A DNA stretch of 64,000 nucleotides from Alloyangia pacifica (GCF_020524285.1 NZ_JAIVKX010000006.1:82711-146710), one strand, 5' to 3'. Shown: positions 17,311-28,517, counted from the stretch's first letter. Numbers and translations: made by a program. The notes: generated by a model not told the origin, from the sequence alone.

Positions 17311-18092
17311 GCGAAGGCCTCCTCCAGCGCCGCCAGCGCGGAATGGTCGGTCAGGTCGGCGCGCATCGGGGTGACCGAGATGTAGCTCTCGAGGTTCACC
17401 GCCGCATCGGTGCCCGCCGGCGCGGGCTGGCGCTGGTCGCCGCCGCGGATCCACAGGAACTTGCGCCCCGAGGGGGACAGGTGCGGCTCGACCGAGTAGT
17501 TGGTCTGGGCGCGGCGGCCCTGCGGCACCACGCGGGTGCCCTTGACCTCATGCGCCGGACAGGGCGGGAAGTTCACGTTCCAGAACAGCCGGTAGTCGCC
17601 ATCGGTCTGGGTGCCCGAGGCGAGGATCCGGCGCACCACCTCGGCGCCATGGGTGGCGGCGGTCTCGAAGGGGTTCTGCAGCTCGCGGGTGCGCGGTCCG
17701 AGGTATTGCGACAGGGCGATCGACGGCAGCCCCTGCAGCGCGCCTTCCATGGCGCCGCCGAGTGTGCCGGAATAGAGCGCGTTCTCGGCCGAGTTGTTGC
17801 CCCGGTTCACGCCGGAGAGCACCAGGTCGGGCGGGGCGTCCTTCATCACGTCGTGCAGGCCGGCGAGCACGCAGTCGGCGGGGCTGCCCTCGGCGGCCCA
17901 GCGGCGCGGGCCCATCTCGGCGATCATCATCGGATGGGTGTAGCTGATGCAATGGGCGACCCCCGATTGCTCGAAGGCGGGCGCCACGGTCCAGACCTCG
18001 CCCTCGGGACCGGCGAGCTCTTCCGCGATGGCCTGCAGCACCGTCAGCCCCGGGGCGTTGATGCCGTCGTCGTTGGTGATGAGAATGCGCAT
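17307..18092 (-). CDS. surE: 5'/3'-nucleotidase SurE
   Basis: 261 residues starting [16 protein letters not shown], with the metal-binding Asp8-Asp9 pair, and [18 protein letters not shown], the second SurE signature. It dephosphorylates nucleoside monophosphates in the cytoplasm. It is the first gene of surE-pcm-nlpD and overlaps pcm by four bases. The C-terminal [14 protein letters not shown] is the conserved family end. Confidence 0.96.
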   Translation of the reverse strand: MRILITNDDGINAPGLTVLQAIAEELAGPEGEVWTVAPAFEQSGVAHCISYTHPMMIAEMGPRRWAAEGSPADCVLAGLHDVMKDAPPDLVLSGVNRGNNSAENALYSGTLGGAMEGALQGLPSIALSQYLGPRTRELQNPFETAATHGAEVVRRILASGTQTDGDYRLFWNVNFPPCPAHEVKGTRVVPQGRRAQTNYSVEPHLSPSGRKFLWIRGGDQRQPAPAGTDAAVNLESYISVTPMRADLTDHSALAALEEAFA

Positions 18093-18322
18093 GATGGACC
18101 CCTGTTATGGACCTTCCATAGGCAATGGCCCGGGGTGGAGCAAGGCGCAGCAGGGCTGCGAGGCGTCGCTGATGCGATCTGGTCTCAGGTGTGACTCAGA
18201 AGTAGCGGCTCGCGCCGGGTCGGGGCGGTCGCAGGCCGTGTGATCACGTTCTGCGGGAAGGGCTTCGCGGCAGCGCGGAACATGCTATCGTCCGCCGCAG
18301 TCTACCATTCAGGGCCATCCCC

Positions 18323-19018
18323 ATGCCGTTGCAGGAACTTACCATTCTCGTCCCGCTCGCAATCAAGCCCGTGGTCGCGGAGCTGCGCCCGGGCATGGAA
18401 AGCGCCGCGGGGGCTCCCTTGCGGGCGGTGCATGACCTCAACCCGGCGATCGCCGAGCGGGTCTTCGAGGGGCGGCGCGGCGACATCGGTCTGAGCAATC
18501 CGCGCTATGTCCGGCAGCTGATCGACGCGGGCCACGTCGCCCCCGAGGCGCACCGTGCCTTTGGCCGGGTGCGGCTAGCCGTGGCGCGCAGGGACGGGGT
18601 CGGCGGGCCGGTGCTGACCGAGACTCAGGAGATCGTGGAGATGCTGAGCGCGGCGCGGAGCATCGGCTACACCGGGGCGGGCACCAGCGGGCGGACCTTC
18701 CTCGGGGTGCTTGGTCGGCTGGGGCTCGTCGCGCAGATCGGCCCGCGGTGCAGGCCGATGGGGGGCGGCGCGCCGGTCGCGGCGGTGGCGGCTGGAGACA
18801 TCGAGTTTGCGGTTGCCCCGCTGACGACCATCCTCGCGAGCCCCGGCGTCGAGCCCGCGGCGATCTTTCCGGACGCCCTGGAGACGCATATCGACATGTC
18901 GGTCTTCGTCACCCGCATGGCCGGGCCTGAGGCGATGGCGGTGCTGGAGTTCCTGACCTCACCGGAGCTGGACGCGCGGCTTGCCGCGGCGGGCGTGTCG
19001 CGCTTCGAGCTGACGTGA
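18323..19018 (+). CDS. Substrate-binding-fold protein (ModA-like) without signal peptide
   Basis: 231 residues. The sequence resembles a type II periplasmic binding protein of the molybdate-binding ModA kind: GDIGLSNPRYVRQLIDAG, RLAVARRDGVGG, SIGYTGAGTSGRTFLGVLGRLG and GDIEFAVAPLTTILASPGVE. There is no signal peptide or lipobox, and ATG 18323 begins directly with the first strand (MPLQELTILVPLAIKPVV), so the protein is predicted to stay in the cytoplasm. No ABC permease or ATPase lies nearby. Ligand and function are unknown; it might act as a free-standing sensor or a repurposed enzyme. Confidence 0.7.
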   Translation: MPLQELTILVPLAIKPVVAELRPGMESAAGAPLRAVHDLNPAIAERVFEGRRGDIGLSNPRYVRQLIDAGHVAPEAHRAFGRVRLAVARRDGVGGPVLTETQEIVEMLSAARSIGYTGAGTSGRTFLGVLGRLGLVAQIGPRCRPMGGGAPVAAVAAGDIEFAVAPLTTILASPGVEPAAIFPDALETHIDMSVFVTRMAGPEAMAVLEFLTSPELDARLAAAGVSRFELT

Positions 19019-19040
19019 TCGCCGGCCCGAAGCCGAGAGG

Positions 19041-19688
19041 TCAGACGAGACCCAATTCGTCCACGATCCGTGCGGCCTCGGCATAGGGCGAGGCGAGCGC
19101 GGTCTTGTCCTCGCCCGGGTGGAAGACGACGCGGATCGTGGTGTGCATCGGCTTGGGGCTGACGATATCCACCTTGGGCCCGGTTTTGCCGGTCTCGGCC
19201 TGCCAGCTGCGGGCCAGCGCGATCTGTGCGCCCTTGGTGGTGCCGTAGTGGCCGTAGAAGCGCTCGCCCGCGTGGTCATCCTCGAAGAAGACCGCGCGGC
19301 CGTCTTCGCCAAGCAGTGGCGTCACGTAGGGGATCAGCACGCCGGTCGCGGTCAGGTTGGTCGCGATCGACTTCGCCCAGTCCTTCTGGTCCATGTGGTT
19401 GGCCGGGGTGAGCGGTCCCGCATGCACGGCGGTGTGCAGCCAGAGCTTGATGCCGCCCCAGCGGTCCCAGACCGAGCGGCAGAGCTGCGCCATGGCCTCG
19501 GGCTTGGTGATGTCCATGGGGGCGAGCGTCGCCGCCCCGCCCTTGGCCTTGATGCGGTCGTCGAGATCCTCGAGCCCGCCGACGGTGCGGCCGACAGCGA
19601 CGATGTGGTACTCCGGCGCGAGCGCTTCGGCGAGGGCGAAGCCCAGCCCGCGCGAGGCTCCGGTGACAAGGGCGATCTTTTCACTCAT
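19041..19688 (-). CDS. Short-chain dehydrogenase/reductase
   Basis: 215 residues of the classical SDR fold. The NAD(P)-binding motif is TGASRGLG near the N-terminus (residues 9-16) and the active site is YGHYGTTKGAQ (Tyr-x3-Lys). The usual NNAG motif is replaced by HTAVHAG, a departure from the norm. Substrate unknown; family members reduce carbonyls. It is convergent with the ModA-like gene and not obviously in an operon. Confidence 0.85.
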   Translation of the reverse strand: MSEKIALVTGASRGLGFALAEALAPEYHIVAVGRTVGGLEDLDDRIKAKGGAATLAPMDITKPEAMAQLCRSVWDRWGGIKLWLHTAVHAGPLTPANHMDQKDWAKSIATNLTATGVLIPYVTPLLGEDGRAVFFEDDHAGERFYGHYGTTKGAQIALARSWQAETGKTGPKVDIVSPKPMHTTIRVVFHPGEDKTALASPYAEAARIVDELGLV

Positions 19689-19786
19689 GTCCGTCGTCTC
19701 GCCCGGACACCGGAAAATGTCAATTCGCGCGAGATGTCGCAGAGGGCGGTGCGGGCCGGGCGTGTCGGCGGTGCGTCAGCCGCGTC

Positions 19787-20035
19787 TCAGGGTAGCTCGA
19801 TCCATTCCGCCGCGCCGCCCTTCGACAGGGCGATGCGATCCTCGTCAATGGCGACGATCTTCTGCCGGCCGATCTGGCTGCCGACGCCGACCGTGACCAC
19901 GCGGCCATCGGGCAGGCGCACCAGCGCGCGGGCGTTGCGGTCGGAGCCGCGGACGCCGAGCAGGGCGATCCCGCGCGGCAGCGGGGCGCGCGTGGTGGCC
20001 GTTGCGGCAACTTTCGGGGGGGTGGAATTTGCCAT
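19787..20035 (-). CDS. Small PilP/GspC-like beta domain protein
   Basis: 82 residues from ATG 20035, preceded by GGAGA. After a basic, Ala/Thr-rich N-terminus the rest reads as one compact beta domain: GIALLGVRGSDRNARALVRL, DGRVVTVGVGSQIGRQKIV and DEDRIALSKGG, ending EWIELP. The pattern of a glycine, two short strands and a final hydrophobic strand resembles the periplasmic HR/PilP domain of type II secretion and type IV pilus proteins, but there is no signal peptide or membrane helix, so localisation is unclear. It lies downstream of purF on the same strand, 167 bp away. Confidence 0.6.
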   Translation of the reverse strand: MANSTPPKVAATATTRAPLPRGIALLGVRGSDRNARALVRLPDGRVVTVGVGSQIGRQKIVAIDEDRIALSKGGAAEWIELP

Positions 20036-20202
20036 GGCGCGCTCTCCTTGATCTGGTTGCGGCGGATTGCTGCCAAAATAAGGGATGCGCGTCGGCATAA
20101 AAAAGGGGGACGAATGGTCACGTCCCCGTGCGCGCCGCAACAGAACATCTGCTACGGCGGAAAGCGGCGCGCGCCTCGGCGGCGAGGCGCGCAGCGCATG
20201 TG

Positions 20203-21711
20203 TTACTCTGCCGCAGTCTTGAGCTTGAAGCCCTTCTCGATCATGTCCGCCGGCTCGACCGGGTACTCGCCCGAGAAGCAAGCGTCGCAATACTGCGGGC
20301 ACTTGTTGTCGCGGCCCTGCTCGCTCGCGCCGACGGCGCGGTAGAGGCCGTCGAGCGAGATGAACTTGAGGCTGTCGACGCCAAGGTGCTCGCGCATTTC
20401 CTCTTCCGACATGGTGGCGGCCAGCAGCTTCTCGCGCTGCGGCGTGTCTACGCCGTAGAAGCACGGCCAGGCGGTGGGCGGCGAGGCGATGCGGAAGTGC
20501 ACCTCCGCGGCGCCGGCGTCGAGGATCATTTCCTTGATCTTGCGCGAGGTGGTGCCGCGCACCACCGAGTCGTCGACCAGGATCACCCGCTTGCCGCGAA
20601 TGAGCGCGCGGTTCACGTTGAGCTTGAGGCGCACGCCCATGTTACGGATCTGCTCGGTCGGCTCGATGAAGGTCCGGCCCATGTACTGGTTGCGGATGAT
20701 CCCCATGCCATACGGAATGCCGCTCTCATGCGCGAAGCCGATCGCCGCCGGCGTGCCGCTGTCGGGCACCGGGCAGACGAGGTCGGCCTCGACCGGCGCT
20801 TCGCGGGCCAGCTCGACGCCGATCTGCCGGCGGGTCTCGTAGACCGAGCGGCCGCCGATGATCGAGTCGGGACGGGAGAAGTAGACATGTTCGAAGATGC
20901 AGAACTTCGAGGGCTGCGTGCGGAAGGGGCGGCGGCTCTCGACCTTGCCGCCCGAGATCACGACCATCTCGCCGGGCTCGATCTCGCGCACGAACTCGGC
21001 ACCGATGATGTCGAGCGCGCAGGTTTCCGAGCTCAGCACGTAGCCGTCGTCGGCCAGCTTGCCGAGCACCAGCGGGCGCACGCCCAGCGGGTCACGCACG
21101 CCGATCAGCTTGGTGCGCGTCATGGCGACAACCGAGAAGGCGCCTTCGACGCGGCGCAGTGCGTCTTCCATGCGGGCCGGGATGTCGCGTTGCAGCGAGC
21201 GGGCCATCAGGTGGATGATGCATTCGCTGTCCGAGGAGCTCTGGAAGATCGAGCCACGCTCGATCAGCTCGCGGCGCAGCGCGTCGGCATTGGTGATATT
21301 GCCGTTGTGGGCGATGGCGGCGCCGCCCATCGAGAACTCGCCGAAGAACGGCTGCACGTCGCGGATCGCCGCGCCTTTCGAGCCGGCGGTCGAGTAGCGC
21401 ACGTGGCCGATGGCCAGTTCGCCGGGCAGGGTTTCCATGAGCGAGGCGCGGGTGAAGTTGTCGCGCACGTAGCCGAAGCGGCGGGCAGAGTTGAACCCGT
21501 GCTCGGGGTGGTACGAAACGATCCCGCCGGCTTCCTGTCCCCGGTGCTGCAGCGCGTGCAGGCCGAGGGCGACGAAATTCGCCGCGTCGGTGACCCCGTT
21601 GACCCCGAACACGCCGCACTCTTCGTGCAGCTTGTCGGCATCGACGGCGTCGAAATCAAAGGGATGGGCGGGGGGCATCTGGCGATCGGACAAGGGCGGC
21701 TCCGAATCCAT
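20203..21711 (-). CDS. purF: Amidophosphoribosyltransferase
   Basis: 502 residues. Makes 5-phosphoribosylamine from PRPP and glutamine, the first committed step of purine synthesis. The catalytic cysteine is Cys32 in HEECGVFGV, so the first 31 residues are a propeptide removed to expose the N-terminal nucleophile. The PRPP-binding motif VILVDDSVVRGTTSRK is present, as is the glutaminase segment ALQHRGQEAGGI. Although cvpA lies just upstream as in E. coli, a strong terminator separates the two, so purF must have its own promoter in 21712-21886. Confidence 0.97.
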   Translation of the reverse strand: MDSEPPLSDRQMPPAHPFDFDAVDADKLHEECGVFGVNGVTDAANFVALGLHALQHRGQEAGGIVSYHPEHGFNSARRFGYVRDNFTRASLMETLPGELAIGHVRYSTAGSKGAAIRDVQPFFGEFSMGGAAIAHNGNITNADALRRELIERGSIFQSSSDSECIIHLMARSLQRDIPARMEDALRRVEGAFSVVAMTRTKLIGVRDPLGVRPLVLGKLADDGYVLSSETCALDIIGAEFVREIEPGEMVVISGGKVESRRPFRTQPSKFCIFEHVYFSRPDSIIGGRSVYETRRQIGVELAREAPVEADLVCPVPDSGTPAAIGFAHESGIPYGMGIIRNQYMGRTFIEPTEQIRNMGVRLKLNVNRALIRGKRVILVDDSVVRGTTSRKIKEMILDAGAAEVHFRIASPPTAWPCFYGVDTPQREKLLAATMSEEEMREHLGVDSLKFISLDGLYRAVGASEQGRDNKCPQYCDACFSGEYPVEPADMIEKGFKLKTAAE

Positions 21712-21879
21712 AGGGCTGGGGACAGCCCCCTCATACTGTCATGAGGGGCGGGTGTCACGGAAGCTTCGCATATGGACGCCGCGGCGCGGCGTGGCAAGAC
21801 GTGCGCTAACACCTCTGCGCGATTTCGTGATCTTTGTGCCGCCCTGTGCCGCTTTGAACCGACATGTGCGCGGGTGACA

Positions 21880-21908
21880 CGAAAAAAGCCGCGCCCGAAA
21901 GCGCGGCT
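21880..21908 (-). terminator. Rho-independent terminator of cvpA
   Basis: On the minus strand: stem AGCCGCGC (21908-21901), six-base loop, stem GCGCGGCT (21894-21887), then a run of T residues to 21882. This textbook terminator lies 28 bp after the cvpA stop. Confidence 0.88.
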
Positions 21909-21935
21909 CGATGCCTCGGGGGCAGCCTGAGTGGC

Positions 21936-22508
21936 TCAGGCGTCGTTGGCGCCCGGAACTTCGCAGATGCCGACGAGCTGCTCGTACTGGGTGGTGATCC
22001 AGCCAAGCGCCGCTTCGGGGTTCTGTTCCTCGATCTTGCCGGTGAACTGCGCGAAGACCGCGGCCGAGCGCGAATCGTCGACCATGGGGATGTCCTGCGC
22101 GGTGATCACCGTCTCGTAGACGAAGAAGGCGATCGCCACGAGCAGCACGCCGCGGGCCACGCCGAACAGGAAGCCGAGCCCCTGATCGAGCCCGCCGAGC
22201 GCCGAGCGCTGCACGAGGCTCGAGAACACCGGGGTGAAGAGCGACACGATCACCAGCGCCAGCGCGAAGACCGCGGCGAAGGCGGCGATGATCGACAGCT
22301 CGCAGCTGTCAGCGAGGAAATCGCCGAGCACCGGGATTTCCTTGACCAGCGGCTGCACCTGCGGCGCGAAGACGAAGGCGAGGATCGCCGCGACGATCCA
22401 GCCCAGAATGGCCAGCGCCTCGCGCACCAGCCCTCGCGAATAGGCGAGCAGTGCCGACAGCACGATGACGAGCGCGACGACCCCGTCGATGATAGTGAAT
22501 CCGTCCAT
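21936..22508 (-). CDS. cvpA: CvpA family membrane protein
   Basis: 190 residues with four membrane segments, e.g. IIDGVVALVIVLSALLAYSRG, IAAFAAVFALALVIVSLF and LGFLFGVARGVLLVAIAFF, and the family motif RGLVREALAILGWIVAAI. CvpA is needed for colicin V production and, in several bacteria, for envelope integrity; its biochemical role is not settled. The short cytoplasmic tail ends in ITTQYEQLV and an acidic stretch. It lies downstream of radA on the same strand (44 bp), so the two are probably co-transcribed. Confidence 0.93.
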   Translation of the reverse strand: MDGFTIIDGVVALVIVLSALLAYSRGLVREALAILGWIVAAILAFVFAPQVQPLVKEIPVLGDFLADSCELSIIAAFAAVFALALVIVSLFTPVFSSLVQRSALGGLDQGLGFLFGVARGVLLVAIAFFVYETVITAQDIPMVDDSRSAAVFAQFTGKIEEQNPEAALGWITTQYEQLVGICEVPGANDA

Positions 22509-22552
22509 GCGCCTCGCGCCCCTCGTCTGATCCGATTGATCGGTGTCGCGCC

Positions 22553-23920
<1,368 letters not shown>

Positions 23921-24051
23921 GCGCGGTTTCTGCCCGGTCACGGGGCCATGCGCAAGCGCGGCTCTTCGTCTCTTGAGAAATACGCCGGGGGTTACCGCGA
24001 CAATGCCGCAGAGGGGGCTGTGCCCCCTCCGACGAGATCAGTGCGCGGCGC

Positions 24052-24849
24052 TCACTCGGCGGCGCGGGGCATCGGCACCACGCGATCGGGGCGCGGTTCC
24101 TCCGGTGCCTCGGGAGCGGGGGCATCCATGCTGACCGTGGCCTCGGGCAGGATCTCGGGCAGGATGTCCTCGAGCTCGTCCACCAGCCGTGCGAGCTGCG
24201 CCTGCGCGATGGCCTCGTCCAGTTCGAGCCGTTCGTGCCAACGCCGGATCTCCACCGCGGCGGCCTTGGCCTTCTCGATCCGGACGTTGAAATCCTCGAC
24301 CTCCTGCTGGCGGGCGATCAGGAAATCCTGAGCCCGCTGCACGTTGCGGTCAGAGTAGGTGCGGGCAAGATCGCGGGACACGTGGCTCATCTGCGCCGCC
24401 ACTTCGAGCACCGAGGGCTCGAGCTCGGCGAGGTCCGGGTGGTCGCGCAGATAGGCGAGGCGCTCGCGCACCGAATCGAACTCGGACTGCAGCTTGAAAA
24501 CGCCCTCTCGGTCGGCGCGGTGCGAGACCGTATAGGCCCGGGCGATATCACGCATGCCGATCTGGAAAGAGCGATGCGACCGTTCCAGCGCCATGACGTG
24601 GGTGGCATTTGGCAGGAAGGACACGAGTACAAGGGCAAGTCCGGCGAGGATGCACTGCAACCAAATTCCGGCATTCTCAACGGGTTGACCGCCGAGGCTG
24701 AGCTCGATTTCGAGCCAGGGCGCAAACCCGGCGGCCGCGGCGGCGGTCCAGATCAGCAGTCCCAAGCCAACGGCAGCCACAACTAGGAATGCCAGCCTCT
24801 GGAGGAGATAGTGCAGGGCCAGACCTGCGTCACGAAGTTGGGACACCAT
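24052..24849 (-). CDS. Membrane-anchored coiled-coil protein of unknown function
   Basis: 265 residues. Two membrane helices lie in the first 90 residues (LAFLVVAAVGLGLLIWTAA and WLQCILAGLALVLVSFLP), then a long charged helical part (about 95-225) rich in Glu, Arg, Ala and Gln and suited to coiled coil, and a Pro/Glu-rich disordered tail. I do not recognise a catalytic motif. It lies upstream of radA on the same strand, 130 bp away. A role at the membrane, possibly structural, is all that can be suggested. Confidence 0.75.
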   Translation of the reverse strand: MVSQLRDAGLALHYLLQRLAFLVVAAVGLGLLIWTAAAAAGFAPWLEIELSLGGQPVENAGIWLQCILAGLALVLVSFLPNATHVMALERSHRSFQIGMRDIARAYTVSHRADREGVFKLQSEFDSVRERLAYLRDHPDLAELEPSVLEVAAQMSHVSRDLARTYSDRNVQRAQDFLIARQQEVEDFNVRIEKAKAAAVEIRRWHERLELDEAIAQAQLARLVDELEDILPEILPEATVSMDAPAPEAPEEPRPDRVVPMPRAAE

Positions 24850-25004
24850 GGGCGACTCCCAAGAAAAAAGCCAAAGAAAGAACGGTAACGAAATAGAATA
24901 GGTCGAGTGTACCGAAAGGAGAGAGAAAAGTTAACTTTAATGACTGGCGCTAAGTCCGTGTGAACAATCGCAGTGGCAGAATTGCAATTGTTCCGAGAAT
25001 GGAT

Positions 25005-25445
25005 TTAGTCCTGATCGCCTTCCTTTTGACGTTCGAGCAGACCGATGGTCAGCGAGGCTAGGACGCAGAACGTAAAGAGATAAAGCCCCCAGCCGGTCTC
25101 GATCCGGCCGATGCCCATGCCCTTGACCAGCGTGACATAGACCGCGACGAGAAAAATATCGGCCATGGCGAGCTTGCCCAGTCCGTTGACCAGCGGCAGC
25201 GCGCGGCGCGGCACCCGCCCGAACTGGATCAGCGCCAGCCCTCCGAGCTTCACCATGGGGGCCACCAGCGCGAAGAGCGCCACCACCAGCGCCAGGAAGA
25301 CGTCGCTGTGCCAGAGCGTGACGATGCCCGAGATGACGCTGATCTCGGACAGGCCGAAGAGCGGCAGCAGCCCGGCCCGCATCAGCGGCGCGACCCAGGC
25401 GATGGGGTAGAGCACGAACAGGGCGAGGTTGGCGTATTTCAGCAT
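25005..25445 (-). CDS. Paraquat-inducible protein A-like membrane protein
   Basis: 146 residues from ATG 25445 (MLKYANLALFVLYPIAWVAP), chosen over an upstream in-frame start because the conserved part begins here. Four membrane segments and the PqiA-type motif GLLPLFGLSEISVISGIVTLW, with ALVVALFALVAPMVKLGGLAL and GKLAMADIFLVAVYVTLVKG, support membership in the PqiA/YebS family. The zinc-binding cysteine pairs of full PqiA proteins are absent. PqiA proteins work with MCE proteins in lipid transport across the envelope, which matches the mlaEF genes just upstream. Confidence 0.82.
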   Translation of the reverse strand: MLKYANLALFVLYPIAWVAPLMRAGLLPLFGLSEISVISGIVTLWHSDVFLALVVALFALVAPMVKLGGLALIQFGRVPRRALPLVNGLGKLAMADIFLVAVYVTLVKGMGIGRIETGWGLYLFTFCVLASLTIGLLERQKEGDQD

Positions 25446-25535
25446 GGAATGTCTCAGGCCGGGCGAGGGGCGCTGCCCCTCTTCGCCTAGCGGCGAATTC
25501 ACCCCGGCGTATTTGGAAAGAGAAGAAGGGGTGGG

Positions 25536-25937
25536 TCAGACGAAGCGCGCTGCCAGCCACAGGCCGACAAGCCCCGCGATGAGCAGCATATGCAGGATGT
25601 CGATGGTGCGGAACCGCCTGCCGGGCAGCGCCGCGCTCAGCGCCAGCGGGGCGGAGGCGAGCAGCAGCGCCGGCAGCCCCTGCTGCCAGGCGAGCAGGCG
25701 CGAGACGGAGGGCAGGAGCGGGACGTCGGAGAGGCCGTGGGAGGCGGCCAGCGTCGGGGCGAAGTTCGCGTAGATGCCGCAGCCCGCGAGGACAAGCGAG
25801 AGCAGGGCCGCCAGCCGCGCCGGGCCGCGGGCGAAGAGAGCGCGAAGCAGGGCGAGCAGCGCCAGCACCTCGAGGTAGACGAAGCTCTTGAGCACGATCA
25901 GCGCGATGAGCAGCGGGCTCGGCTCGAAGAGGGTCAT
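25536..25937 (-). CDS. Small four-helix membrane protein of unknown function
   Basis: 133 residues, almost entirely hydrophobic, with about four membrane segments (LLIALIVLKSFVYLEVLALL, LAALLSLVLAGCGIYANF, ALLLASAPLALSAALPG and LLIAGLVGLWLAARF). Its ATG (25937) overlaps the mlaF stop as ATGA, so it is translationally coupled to the ABC transporter. I do not recognise a family. The position between mlaF and the pqiA-like gene suggests an accessory subunit of this lipid transport system. Confidence 0.72.
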   Translation of the reverse strand: MTLFEPSPLLIALIVLKSFVYLEVLALLALLRALFARGPARLAALLSLVLAGCGIYANFAPTLAASHGLSDVPLLPSVSRLLAWQQGLPALLLASAPLALSAALPGRRFRTIDILHMLLIAGLVGLWLAARFV

Positions 25938-26680
25938 CGCAGCGCCTCGATCGGGCCCGCCGCGTGTCCGTGGATGAACTGTTGCACGTAAGGGTCCGGT
26001 GCCGCGTCCATTTCGCCAACCGGGCCTTCCCAGCGGACCTTGCCTGCATGGAGCATGGCGACGCGGTCGGCGATGGCGCGCACCGAGCTCATATCGTGGG
26101 TGATGGTCAGCGCGGTGGCGCCCATCTCGGTGACGATCTCGCGGATCAGCTCGTTGATCACCCCGGCCATGATCGGGTCGAGCCCGGTGGTGGGCTCGTC
26201 GAAGAAGATGATCTCGGGGTCTGCGGCGATGGCGCGGGCGAGGCCGACGCGCTTCTGCATGCCGCCCGAAAGCTCGGCGGGCAGCCGGTCGGCGACCTCG
26301 GGGCCGAGCCCGACGCGGCGCAGCTTCTCGACGGCGATCTCGCGTGCCTCGCGGCGGGGGCGTTTCAGCGGGCCGCGCAGCAGGCGGAAGGCGACGTTCT
26401 GCCAGACCGGCAGCGAGTCGAAGAGCGCGGCACCCTGGAACAGCATGCCGAACCGGGAGAGCAGCGCCTCGCGCTCGCCACGGGTGGCGTCCTGTCCGGC
26501 GATCTCGATGGTGCCGCTGTCGGGGGTGACGAGGCCGAGGATGCATTTCAGCAGCACCGACTTGCCGGTGCCCGAACCGCCGATAATCACCATCGAGCTG
26601 CCCTTGGGCACATGCAGGTTGGCACCGCGCAGCACGGGGGCGCCGTCAAAGCTCTTGTGCAGGTCCGTCAGGGTGATCAT
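25934..26680 (-). CDS. mlaF: MlaF-like ABC transporter ATP-binding protein
   Basis: 248 residues. Complete ATPase: Walker A GGSGTGKSVLLKC, signature LSGGMQKRVGLARA, Walker B EIIFFDEPTTGLDP and the H-loop LTITHDMSS. The MQKR form of the signature is typical of the MlaF/Mkl (lipid transport) class. It powers the MlaE permease in moving phospholipid between the outer and inner membranes. Starts by ATGA overlap with mlaE. Confidence 0.92.
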   Translation of the reverse strand: MITLTDLHKSFDGAPVLRGANLHVPKGSSMVIIGGSGTGKSVLLKCILGLVTPDSGTIEIAGQDATRGEREALLSRFGMLFQGAALFDSLPVWQNVAFRLLRGPLKRPRREAREIAVEKLRRVGLGPEVADRLPAELSGGMQKRVGLARAIAADPEIIFFDEPTTGLDPIMAGVINELIREIVTEMGATALTITHDMSSVRAIADRVAMLHAGKVRWEGPVGEMDAAPDPYVQQFIHGHAAGPIEALR

Positions 26681-27483
26681 GCCGAGAAGAAGACCCCCGT
26701 GAGCAGGAAGTTGGCGGCGAGGATCAGGATCGCCGCCGCCTCGACCGAAGTCTTGGTGGCCCGGCCCACGCCCTGCGCGCCGCGGCCCGAATGCATGCCG
26801 TAGTAGCAGCCCAGAAGCGCCGCGATGCCGCCGAAGGCGCAGCCCTTGGCGAGCGAGGACAGGACGTCGAGCGGCTCGAGAAAGTTCAGCGTGTTGGCGA
26901 GGTAGCCCACGGGGTTGAAGCCGAGCGAGCTGGTGGCCACGGCGTAGCCGCCGGCGATGCCGATCACGTCGCCCACCGCCACCAGCAGCGGCACGGTGAG
27001 CAGCGCGGCCAGAAGCCGCGGCGCGACGAGGTATTTCATCGGATCGGTCGACAGGGTGACCAGCGCGTCGATCTGCTCGGTGACCTTCATCGTGGCGATC
27101 TCGGCGGCGATCGACGAGGTGACGCGCGCCGCGATCATCAGGCCCACCAGTACCGGCCCAAGCTCGCGCACCATGCCGATGGCGACGATCTGCGGCACCA
27201 CCGCCTCGGCGTTGAAGCGCGCGCCGCCGGAATAGATCTGCAGTGCCAGCGCGCCGCCGGTGAAGACCGCCGTCATGCCCACCACCGGCAGCGACAGCCA
27301 GCCGACGTGCAGCAGCGCCATGCCGAATTCGCGCGGGTAGAGCGGCGGGCGGACGATGTGGCTGAGTGCGGCGAGGGCGAAGAGGGTCAGCCGTCCGGCC
27401 GCCCCCAGCGCGCGGATCACCGCGCGGCCGAGCGTCCCCAGTGCCGCGGCAGGCGCGGCGACGAGGGTGCGCGTCAGGCTCAT
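26677..27483 (-). CDS. mlaE: MlaE-like phospholipid ABC transporter permease
   Basis: 268 residues from ATG 27483, overlapping the alr stop as ATGA. MlaE family motifs include [53 protein letters not shown] and the C-terminal [19 protein letters not shown]. Five to six membrane helices. It pairs with MlaF. An MCE-domain MlaD protein is not in this cluster, so the substrate-binding partner is elsewhere or is provided by the small membrane proteins downstream. Confidence 0.92.
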   Translation of the reverse strand: MSLTRTLVAAPAAALGTLGRAVIRALGAAGRLTLFALAALSHIVRPPLYPREFGMALLHVGWLSLPVVGMTAVFTGGALALQIYSGGARFNAEAVVPQIVAIGMVRELGPVLVGLMIAARVTSSIAAEIATMKVTEQIDALVTLSTDPMKYLVAPRLLAALLTVPLLVAVGDVIGIAGGYAVATSSLGFNPVGYLANTLNFLEPLDVLSSLAKGCAFGGIAALLGCYYGMHSGRGAQGVGRATKTSVEAAAILILAANFLLTGVFFSA

Positions 27484-28517
27484 GCGCCCGCGTAAACCCG
27501 CGCGTAGCGGCCGCCGAGCGAGGTGAGGATCTCGTAGCCGATGGTGTCGATGTGGTTCGCCAGGTGATCGACGGTCTGGTGCGGGCCGAGCAGTTCGAGC
27601 GTGGCCGGCACGGTGTCGACGGCGGTGACGTCCACGGTGATCAGGTCCATCGAGATGCGGCCGAGCAGCTTGCAGCGGGTCTCGCCGGCCCAGAGGTAGC
27701 TCTTGGGTGCGAGCGCGCGCTGGATGCCATCCGCATAGCCCGCTGAGATCGTCGCGACCTTCATCGGCGAGCGGGCGACGAAGTTGTTTCCGTAGCCCAC
27801 CGACTCGCCGGTTTTGACCTCGCGGGTCTGGATCACCGGGATGTGCAGCGACACCACGCGCTGCGCGTCGCGGAAGGGCATGCCGCCGTAGAGGCCGATG
27901 CCCGGGCGGGTGACGTCGAAATGGTAGTCCTTGCCCAGCAGGATGCCGCCCGTGGCCGAAAGCGAGCGCGGGGCGTCGATGCCGTCGGTCATCTCGCGGA
28001 AATTCCGCAGCTGGTGGGCGTTCATGCCGTGGTTCGGCTCGTCGGCGCAGGCAAGGTGCGACATGATCAGTCGGGGCTTCTGCTTCATCGCCAGCTCGCG
28101 CAGGGCGGCCCATTCCTCGGCCTCCATGCCGAGCCGGTTCATGCCGCTGTCGAGCTGGATGCCGAAGGGGTGGCCGGGCAGGGCCTCGACGTGGCGCAGC
28201 ATCTGGTCGATGGAGTTCAGCATCGGGGTCAGCCCCGCCGCCCTGATCAGTGCGGCATCGCCCGCCATGTGTCCGCCGAAGACGTTGATCTCGGGGCCAT
28301 CCCCCAGCGCCTTGCGGACCGCCGCGCCCTCTTCGACCGTGGCGGTGAAGAAGCGGCGCACGCCTTCGCGCGCGAGCATCGGCGCGACCGTGTCTGCGCC
28401 GAGACCGTAGGAATCCGCCTTGACGACGGCGCCTGTCTCGCAGTCGGAGAGGGCGTCGAGAGCGCGCCAGTTGGCGCGGATCGCATCGAGATCGATGGTA
28501 AGCTGTGCCTGTGCCAT
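27480..28517 (-). CDS. alr: Alanine racemase
   Basis: 345 residues. Interconverts L- and D-alanine for peptidoglycan. The PLP lysine is Lys33 in [12 protein letters not shown], and [32 protein letters not shown] (catalytic Tyr on the other side of the cofactor) and [15 protein letters not shown] follow the family order. First gene of a tight run alr-mlaE-mlaF-(133 aa)-pqiA-like with ATGA overlaps between the first four. Confidence 0.95.
   Translation of the reverse strand: MAQAQLTIDLDAIRANWRALDALSDCETGAVVKADSYGLGADTVAPMLAREGVRRFFTATVEEGAAVRKALGDGPEINVFGGHMAGDAALIRAAGLTPMLNSIDQMLRHVEALPGHPFGIQLDSGMNRLGMEAEEWAALRELAMKQKPRLIMSHLACADEPNHGMNAHQLRNFREMTDGIDAPRSLSATGGILLGKDYHFDVTRPGIGLYGGMPFRDAQRVVSLHIPVIQTREVKTGESVGYGNNFVARSPMKVATISAGYADGIQRALAPKSYLWAGETRCKLLGRISMDLITVDVTAVDTVPATLELLGPHQTVDHLANHIDTIGYEILTSLGGRYARVYAGA

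Noticed and set aside
15367..17385. Plus-strand frame of 672 codons opposite nlpD and pcm
   Set aside because: Antisense shadow of two identified genes.
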